Assembly (NCBI RefSeq): GCF_000004195.4 | Contig: NC_030677.2 | Location: forward strand, 69,960,222-70,024,221 | Source: Xenopus tropicalis | Lineage: Eukaryota; Chordata; Amphibia; Anura; Pipidae | DNA length: 64,000 bases | Direction of reading: 5' to 3' | Shown: piece after piece, positions 56,966 to 64,000 of the stretch | How positions within the stretch are numbered: position 1 is the first letter of the stretch | How the letters are laid out: the number at the start of each line of letters is the position of its first letter | Program-made: the position numbers and the translations under genes | The notes under the pieces: generated by a model | Seen by the model: the letters and a program-made list of their open reading frames with translations, nothing else | Told to the model about the DNA's origin: nothing | The model's database searches: none

Positions 56966-58800
56966 TACTGTAATAAGAGGCCCTAAGTTTTCCCAGGAGC
57001 AGTGACCTATGGTCACCTGTTTAAAAGCAAACATCTTATTGGTTGCTATGGGTTACTCATAGGCAACATTGGTGCTTTTTTATTATATATGGAGGTTATA
57101 GTGATAAGCAAAATAGCTTCACTGAAAAATTTGTGGAACACAGAAAAATACAAAGGAGTCAATGGAAGTTTTTTATTTGCCATGTTGTTTCTCATGCTAA
57201 ATTCAATGGAATCAATATTTTTTTCTCACATTAAATGCCTTGAAGTCAGTTGACATTTTTACATGTGCCAACTGCATTGGTGCCAAATGCAACTTTCATG
57301 AAGCGACATTCTTCAGTATCGAGCTTGTACTGACAGCTATAATCCTGTTTGTTGGAGTTGTTTATTTTATGGAAGAGGTTCTAAAGGGGAGGTATAATTA
57401 CTTTCTATACATATACAAGGGGACAATACAAAAAACTCTCAGAGTTTTTTTTTTTTTAGCAAATAATTTAATTTAGATGTAAAAAATAAAAAAGTAGAAA
57501 GTAGGTTTTATCTTAAAATGCAGAAAGGATTTTCTACAATGAGATCTGGGAAGTTGCAGAAATCTGTCCCACAGACAGTAAGTAGAACTGACTGATTTAT
57601 TAGATTCAATACTGTCTTTATTTACAAAAAAAAAATGGTGCTTTACCAGTACATGTACCAACAGCAAACAATGAGCTATTTGCTTCCACTGTTTCAAGGC
57701 TTACAAAAGCTGGTATAGATTACTGTATTAGTAATATATCATCTGCTAGAGAATTAGCCCACGTGGGTATTAAATAAGAAATAGTAAATAAAATCCATTT
57801 GATAAAGTGTCCCAAAAAAATGCTTGCAGACAAAATTTAAGGTATAAAGGGGAATTTTGTTAAAAACAGATTCACTTTATATTAATAGATAGTTGTCCAG
57901 TAACTGGGAAATAGAAAAGGATATTTAATTACTATTTGTTATAGAAAGATTATATAACTATGCAATTAAACATTTGCTTCAAGGCACAACTTAGTATCTT
58001 ATATTAAAGTAATTGCTTTAAATTCACGACATGATCATAATTGCTTCTCAGAAGAACTTAAGTAATCATATTTCAAGTTTAACCCCAGAGCAATTGCGTT
58101 GCAATATCGAATGGTGAAGCTGTAAATGAAGTCAATTAAACAATAAAAGGTGCCTTTTTTTAAATTAAACATTATGTACATAATTTCATCAGGAAATCTA
58201 TTATCCCATTCACATGTTCATTCACAAAAGATGTATCAGTATTTAGTTTCCCTATATGCATAGGGGTTAAATAGATACTGTTCTTTATGTGCCAGCCCAT
58301 TTTGAAACGTCTTTCAGCAATTTGTGTTCTTACATTTAGGGTTTTTTTGGGGGGGAAGCTTTAGTTGACCTTTGGAAACTATAAGAGGGCTTATTTGCAA
58401 ACTTAAGTGCAAAACTGCAAAAAAAGGTAGTTTTTGGCACTTTGAATTCTACATTTGGGTGTGCTCAAATAACCACAGACTCATTTCTGAGCGCAGAGAC
58501 CTGCAGCTCCCTTCACTAATACAGCACTAATACAGCATTGATTGTGTTGTCAGCATTGTATTAGTAAAGGGCAGGTGGAGGCACATAAGACCCCCCCTCC
58601 CGCCCCCTACTTTCCTCATTATACAGATACACAAGGTACAGAGTAGAAGGAAAAGCAGCCCCTCCTGACTCCTGGAGGTTGTCATTGAGTGCTAGACTTT
58701 TCACCTTGCACCTTGCACAGTGTATAGTGCTGTACAAAGGGGAAGGGGAGGGCAAAGGCACCTAGAATGCACTTGGTTTCCCAGGGGTCATAAAACAGTA
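56966..58800. other. No gene seen; possible hAT scrap near 57.1 kb
   Basis: TAGTGATAAGCAAAATAGC at 57099 followed by TTCACTGAAAAATTTGTGG resembles a decayed TAGTGATGAG-family end, but no partner end is clear. The remainder is AT-rich with no credible gene. 58561-58761 has a C/G-richer patch with a 66-codon minus frame of no known family. Confidence 0.45.
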
Positions 58801-59453
58801 GGGCCGATTCACTAAAGTGCGTTAATTTTTATCGCACTTTTTTTGCATTAAAATAGACGCTAAAATTAACGTGTGATTCAGTACAGTATTACCACGTGCG
58901 TTAACACTAACGCATGATTCACAAATTAACACCTACTTCAGTCAGGCGGTAATTATAGAAAAGTACAGTTAATGAGTTTTTGGCAACACAATATGGACTT
59001 TGCAGTGTGATTTATTCAAGTATGTGTTGGTCCTAGAGTGACGCAGCCGCCAGTTTGCAGGGAAATGATAATTTTCAGTACAGTAATTGGCATGTATGGC
59101 TGACATGGCGTGCGTTTATTCGCATGACTATTTATATGCGGCTATTATTTATATGAGGCTACTATTTATATGCGGCTACTATATATATGCGGCGACTATT
59201 TATGTGCGGTGACTATTTATGTGTGGCGACTATTTAGACGCGGTGACTATTTATACGCAGGGCGTTGATTAGCACATGTACTTTCAAATACCGCACGAAA
59301 ATAGTCTTCGTGACTAAAATAACGCATGCAGTATCGTGCATAAATTAACGCAAGTATGCTTTTAGGGAATTGTGCGTTAAGTTTACACGCGATAAAAATT
59401 TTACCGCATGCTATAAATAGCACACGTTTTAACGCACTTTAGTGAATCGGCCC
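58801..59453. mobile_element. Palindromic MITE (GGGCCGATTCACTAAAGTGC ends) with internal minisatellite
   Basis: GGGCCGATTCACTAAAGTGC and GCACTTTAGTGAATCGGCCC are perfect inverted 20-mers, TA-flanked. GTTAATTTTTATCGC and GCGATAAAAATTTTACCGC also mirror. The middle (about 59105-59265) is a tandem array of roughly eight units like GACTATTTATATGCGG. Its design (long TIR, TA target, mirrored AT-rich arms) parallels the GGGGCTGATTTACTAA family but the sequence differs. Confidence 0.85.
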
Positions 59454-59799
59454 TAATATGTTTTATAAAACATCCTAGCCTTTCTGAATCTACCAATATT
59501 AGTCTAATTCCACTTGTATATGTAAAAATATATCACAAACATTTTATTATAAAAGCTAAAATACAACTGAATTAAAAATCCCCAATTGTGTCAAAACCAA
59601 ATTATGGAAATAATAGATCTGTCACCATTTATTAACTTAATTCTGTCCCTTCTGTACAGATACAAAACTCCTCCAAATGCATATTTAAAGAAAGGATCAA
59701 TTTGGGGTTCTTTTAAAAACAAATGTATTAAGGGGCCCTAGCTGCTTTAACAATCCTAAATCTGTCACCATTCTTTAACTTATTGTCTGGCCTCTCTTT

Positions 59800-60420
59800 T
59801 CAGATACAAAACTCCTGGTTCATGATGTTGTTATTGGGTAACATTAGATATTTACTCTCATCTTTTTGCAAATAATTTTTCTTATGTAGAAATAGGTGCT
59901 GTGTACTCCAGTAAACTCTTTGCCAACCATACAGATCACTAAACATGCATCTCTCAATCTTTGGGAATACACTCTTGCGTATTGTTGGAGGAGGGGGTAA
60001 AGAACATATCTTTTGGAGGACATGTACAAACAGCATTTCACAGATGTATATTGTACAGATTTACTCACGAAAGGAACGCCCATTAGGGGCCAGTAATCAG
60101 ACTCAGATGCTCTACTTGAACATATCCAACCTGAAATATCAGGCTCTCCAAATGGAACCTAGATGGGAACACATCCTGGACTCTAATCCTTCTGCTTTCC
60201 TCATAGGAGCATCAGGCTGCTCACTATCTAAGCTGATCCTAACTATCATTCCTAGAGTGAGTTCTTACAGATTTATCCTTCCACTACCATCACCAACTGG
60301 GCCTACCTCCACCTAGGCTCGAACCATCATCCACCCTCCTGCACAGGTGGAATCCAAAGTGAGAGACAGTGAACACATAGTGGCTTTCCCTTTCATAGAA
60401 TAGAATAATGACCTGTCCTT
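59800..60420 (+). pseudogene. Possible L1-like ORF2 C-terminal remnant
   Basis: In mixed frames the plus strand gives NTLAYCWRRG and GKEHIFWRTCT, reminiscent of the CWRC...H(I/M)FW..C region near the C-terminus of L1-clade ORF2, and later ARTIIHPPAQVESKVRDSEH, reminiscent of the tail. Stops and shifts are frequent. The match is by eye only. Confidence 0.35.
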
Positions 60421-61429
60421 GCCAGTTATTATTCAGTTCACAAAAGGGCCTAAATGTTGTGTATCTTGGGCTACCTTGCACTTAACTGCTACTTGACTGA
60501 AATTCTGCGGTGACACAATTTTCTCAAAGCAAATAATTCTTAAGGTAAAGGTATGATCCAGGACAAAATTACCTCAAAGAAAACTGCAGTTAGGAGGTAA
60601 GTAAATCCAGGGGAATGTGGACTTAAACTTTTTAAATATTTTGTTGGGTAATTGGCTGCTTAAAGGACTGAGGACCTGAATGGTTTGTTCCGTAGATTAC
60701 AGTTTCGTTCTTTAAAAATAATTTGCAGTAGAATCCCGCTGTTAGTTGAATGAAGTACTGTTTGCTAAGCAAAAATTATCAAACCATTCATTTCTTATTC
60801 ATTTATATGCCAAAACCAGCTTGGTACTTATAATAAGGCTGAAAGATAATGATAAATTGTTTAATTAACTTTAAACAAAGAAGTAATAGCAATTAGTTCT
60901 ATCTTAACAAGTCAGCGATTGTAGACTTATTTATACATTCTAATACCAGTATCAGTCATACTGTCAGAGAGTGAATGGAGAATCTTTTTTTATGAATTTC
61001 ACTTTTATACAATAAATGTATTAAAAAAAAGCATAACCTCACACGTCTGTGTAAATGAAAAAAAGTGATACTCATGGTGTTAATGTTTTACATAGATTGA
61101 TTAACTTCTTGTGAATATCCCAGCACATATGTAATGATAATCTGAGTTAGGCAGAGAATAAGCTCCTGTTCAAACAGTAGGTAAGCAATAACCCCCTAGC
61201 AGACAATACATTCCTCACAGAGAGAGGGCACTGCAAATGGCTAAAAGTAAAAAATAAAAATAAGCTGATCTAACTGAAACAATTCTATGGCACCCAGTCC
61301 AGGAGTACACAGGGAAATGAAATCCTAGATAGTGCCACATCCTTCTTGGGCTCTTCCTCTCCTGAACACTACACCTGATGTCCTCCTCTAAACGTGCATA
61401 TGTTTGACAAGTAAGGGGAGGAATGGTTG
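60421..61429. other. No gene seen
   Basis: AT-rich DNA with no named feature. Confidence 0.5.
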
Positions 61430-61516
61430 GCCTGGGGAGCGCCGGCAATGGTCGGGTCTGGCCCGCCGGGGCCCACTGGGTTTTTCCTGGTGTCCCGGCG
61501 GCCCAGTCCGACCCTG
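61430..61516 (-). mobile_element. hAT repeat fragment (CAGGGTCGGACTGGG end)
   Basis: The right end GGCCCAGTCCGACCCTG is the inverse of CAGGGTCGGACTGGGCC. GTGTCCCGGCGG and CGCCGGGGCCCACTGGGTTT are typical of a frog hAT repeat I recall. The other end is truncated at about 61430. The frames of 119 and 60 codons on the minus strand overlap it and are not genes. Confidence 0.6.
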
Positions 61517-61796
61517 CTTTCAAATAAATATAAAACAAAGGTCTTTTCCATACCTGAACAATCGATAAAACCAATGCTATTTCAGCTTATAGAAGACATC
61601 AAAAAAGATATCAAACATACAGTGTACAGGGGAGTTAATTTTATTCTACAATGTTCTTATAGATACAGACAATTCCCAAGATGATCACTTTGACATTTTT
61701 CAGAGAAAAATAACAGAGAATTGCTTCCAGTGAAAAATATCAAAATGATATTTCCTAAGGGGTTTCAGCAAACACAACTGATTCAATAGGCCCAAT

Positions 61797-62113
61797 TAGT
61801 GATGAGTGAATCTGTCCTGTTTCGCTTCGCCAAAAAATTCTAAAAACTGGAAACATTTGCAAAACCCATGCCCTTTTTGATGCAACCAAGCCCATTTTGT
61901 CATGACCACAATTGCATGTGCACTCCCTTTTTTACCCGATCACTCCCTTTTTTGACGCAAACGCACCTATTTTGAAACGAGCACATCTTTTTTAATGCGT
62001 CAGCGCTTTTTTTGACTAGAATTTTCACTATAGTTTCACTAAACAATTCACCAATGGTGAAATGTGCAATTTCGCTGCAAATTCATGCCTCGCAACAAAT
62101 TCGCTCATCACTA
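61797..62113 (+). mobile_element. hAT MITE (TAGTGATGAG family), copy 8
   Basis: TAGTGATGAGTGAATCTGTC at the left and AAATTCGCTCATCACTA at the right. Flanks GGCCCAAT and TGCTCAAG agree at only 5 of 8 positions, so the TSD is worn or absent. Internal units like TTTTTTGACGCAAACGCACC repeat irregularly (about 61868-62020). The right arm has AATTCATGCCTCGC, a variant of the family's AATCCATGCCTGGC. Confidence 0.87.
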
Positions 62114-62305
62114 TGCTCAAGAAATGCGAATTCTTTCAGAAACACTGGGAGACCAAGTAATTATCAATCACATTCAAAGGCTACCCAAAGCAAAAATAGC
62201 ACCAAAAGTGCACCAAGAGACACTATTTTATGAATCCATTTTTTGAAGGATTGATCTGCAAACAACGCACAAGTTAAAAAAAACACTACTTAAAAACACT
62301 ACCTA

Positions 62306-62524
62306 AAGGGTCTGACTGGGCTGGTGGGACACCCAGAAAAAACTAACCCCACCTGCCCAGGTCATTCCCCTGCTGCCCTTCTCCCCTTATCCCAACAAAA
62401 GTAAATATGAGGTGCATGCATGGGGGTATAGGCTGGGGTGGGCGAGCGGCAGGGGCCCCAGACGGGGTGTGGGGGCCCCTGGGTAAAAGCCCCAATGGGC
62501 CTTGCACATCCCAGTCCAACCCCA
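62306..62524. mobile_element. hAT MITE (AGGGTCTGACTGGG family), complete
   Basis: AAGGGTCTGACTGGGCTGGT and CCCAGTCCAACCCCA are inverted ends with a perfect 8-bp TSD ACTACCTA (62298-62305 and 62525-62532). The terminal bases are mutated from the usual CAGGG and CCCTG. It is relatively GC-rich with GGGGCCCC runs. Related to the fragment at 61430-61516 and to 21782-22032. Confidence 0.85.
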
Positions 62525-62532
62525 ACTACCTA

Positions 62533-62950
62533 AGCTATTCAAAATGCAACAAATATATGCCAACTTTTCCCTAAGTACACTACCAAAAAAGAGAGAATAT
62601 TCCTCGATTAAAAACTGCTCTTAGAAAAAAAAATGTACCCTACATGTGGAAATATCCCACGAGATTGATCATAAACTGAAATAATTCTGTTGTTTATCTT
62701 ATTTATTGAACTATAAGGGCAAACAGGAAGACTGATGCCACTCCATGTTTGGACCTTGCAAGCTACTGAACTAATGTTGAACAGGGGGATATACTCTGCC
62801 TTTAATTGCCAAAAAAGCATTATATCACACTGTATCAAAGGAGAGCGCCATCAAAGGAATTTATTTAAAAAGCCTTTATTAGCATCATGTGGCTTAGATC
62901 TGCAACATTGTGATGTTTCAGGCCTATGGTTGGCCTTTTGTCAAGCTTTA
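62533..62950. other. No gene; possible unnamed repeat
   Basis: TTTATTAGCATCATGTGGCT and GATGTTTCAGGCCTATGGTT before 62950 look repeat-like but I cannot name the family. The 107-codon frame 62735-63058 joins this to the L1-like remnant. Confidence 0.4.
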
Positions 62951-64000
62951 TGCTTAAAACTTTTTTATTTGCTACTATCTCAACTGGTTAAAGTCTTTAA
63001 TTCACTGTTTCACAATGCTACTGTTCCTAGAGAGGCTTTGGAAGCACATATTTTATGATACATAAAAAAATAAAGAAGCAACAGACCGATTTCATTAATA
63101 AATTCTGATATCAAGATATTTGATAAAGCTTTATGAAATTGTATTAATCACCATGATCACCATGAGCAAGACCGAACTGCAAGGCCCGAGACAACACCAT
63201 TCGGTAGTAAAAAAGCATTTGACAGAGTAGACTAGTGCTACCTGTTCTGCTGTCTACATACACTGGGTATTGGACCTAACGTAATCAAACCGATTTCTTT
63301 GTTACATGATAACCTACAGGTATATGCCAAAATTGGAGGTAATGGAATCCTATCAGAACCCCTTAACATCTGGAATGGGAACAGACAAGGATGCCCACTA
63401 TCTCTACGACACTTTGTCCTCTAATTAGAATTCCTACTTCAAACCTAAGTAACAATACAGATATCAAAAGCATCAAGATCAGAAGTCATGTAGTTTGACA
63501 CAACTGCAGCGAGGAATGACTTGATTTCTTAGAGGCAAGTATGCTGTGTCTATTGAGGGTGCTGATAAAATAAGAAAATACAGACTTCATTTGGGCCAAC
63601 AAATCACCAAAAAATCATCAGACACTCAATGGCCTCTAAAGTAGAGTGACCAGACCACATGAACATTTAGGGACACGTCTTGGAAAACAGCCATTAAGGC
63701 TGAACCAATTGCAGTTTCATTTAAATGCAATGAGTGCTGCCCTGCAACTTGTATTTATTAAAAGTGCCCCTGAATTTTCAAATTATCTGGTCACCCTACT
63801 CTAAAGTAAAAGGAGGCCTTAGCTTACCAGACTGTACCCTATACGCTCCAGCAGCAACCTTAAACAGAATATTAGATTGGACACATTGGCACTCACTTAA
63901 CTTTGGATTGATTTAGAACAAGATCTAAATCAATCCAACTGATACCCCTCTGAACCTCCTACAGTGACTATCTACAACACAAAACCAATTTCTGCAACTG
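62951..64000 (+). pseudogene. L1/Tx1-like ORF2 reverse transcriptase remnant, interrupted
   Basis: Plus-strand translation gives LLLSQLVKVFNSLFHN and VPREALEAHI, then after stops NRPISLINSDIKIFDKAL, KKAFDRVD, LGIGPNVIKPISLLHDNLQV, GILSEPLNIWNGNRQGCPLS and, beyond a MITE insertion, GGLSLPDCTLYAPAATLNRI. These are the ordered palm and thumb landmarks of L1-clade reverse transcriptase (YRPISL, KAFD, NG.RQGCPLS, GGL.LPD). The sequence between RQGCPLS and GGLSLPD is much too short for an intact protein, so there is an internal deletion, besides many stops. It runs off the end of the window. Confidence 0.85.
63642..63798. mobile_element. hAT MITE nested in the L1-like remnant
   Basis: TAGAGTGACCAGACCACATG and TATCTGGTCACCCTA are inverted ends of a 157-bp element flanked by a perfect 8-bp TSD, CTCTAAAG (63634-63641 and 63799-63806). 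It lies inside the L1-like frame just before the GGLSLPD segment and is therefore younger. Confidence 0.9.

Noticed and set aside
61215..61574. 119-codon minus frame as a gene
   Set aside because: It crosses a hAT repeat fragment and ordinary flanking DNA with no domain.
1..64000. tRNA or rRNA genes
   Set aside because: No segment showed A- and B-box plus cloverleaf pairing or rRNA motifs by eye; a covariance-model scan was not possible.

Overview
The window reads as vertebrate, non-coding, repeat-dense DNA. It is AT-rich, has no operon-like gene packing, and no open frame looks like a host exon. The repeat families (hAT MITEs with TAGTGATGAG, TAGGGATGCACC or CAGGGCCGG ends, long TA-flanked palindromic MITEs, TTAA-flanked elements starting AAAGGAGAAGGAAAG, Penelope-like, L2/CR1-like and L1-like retroelements) fit an amphibian, most likely Xenopus. 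That assignment is from memory of the repeat families. No database search was possible.

Layout. 0-0.4 kb: Penelope-like terminal repeats with an intact-looking hammerhead ribozyme motif. 1.9-3.1 kb: an LTR-like promoter/poly(A) unit split by a palindromic MITE. 3.8-13.2 kb: hAT and palindromic MITEs, several with readable target-site duplications (TSDs). 14.7-16.7 kb: an inverted-orientation hAT copy and a nested MITE-in-MITE. 19.6-20.2 kb: an L2/CR1-type LINE 3' end on the minus strand. 20.7-25.2 kb: more MITEs. 26.2-26.6 kb: a decayed retroelement frame on the minus strand. 28.6-29.9 kb: a GC-rich hAT MITE and a TTAA element. 33.5-41 kb: scattered MITEs and a 235-bp tandem duplication. 42.24-47.15 kb: a 4.9-kb piggyBac-like non-autonomous element holding a higher-order tandem array. 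47.2-48.5 kb: a TTAA element carrying two nested palindromic MITEs. 49-53.7 kb: MITEs, a second Penelope-type terminus, an LINE tail and a complete TTAA element. 55.5-57 kb: an L1-like reverse transcriptase scrap joined to a 5'-truncated Penelope-like element with a GIY-YIG endonuclease frame. 58.8-59.5 kb: a palindromic element with an internal minisatellite. 59.8-64 kb: L1-like remnants, one interrupted by a hAT MITE.

Nothing forms a host pathway. What can be read is a history of transposition: who inserted into whom, and which copies keep perfect TSDs. The most interesting items are the hammerhead motif at 181-223, the piggyBac-like element with a 781-bp dimeric repeat, the Penelope/L1 junction, the empty-site/filled-site pair for the palindromic MITE family, and the hAT MITE family whose copies each carry a different internal minisatellite.
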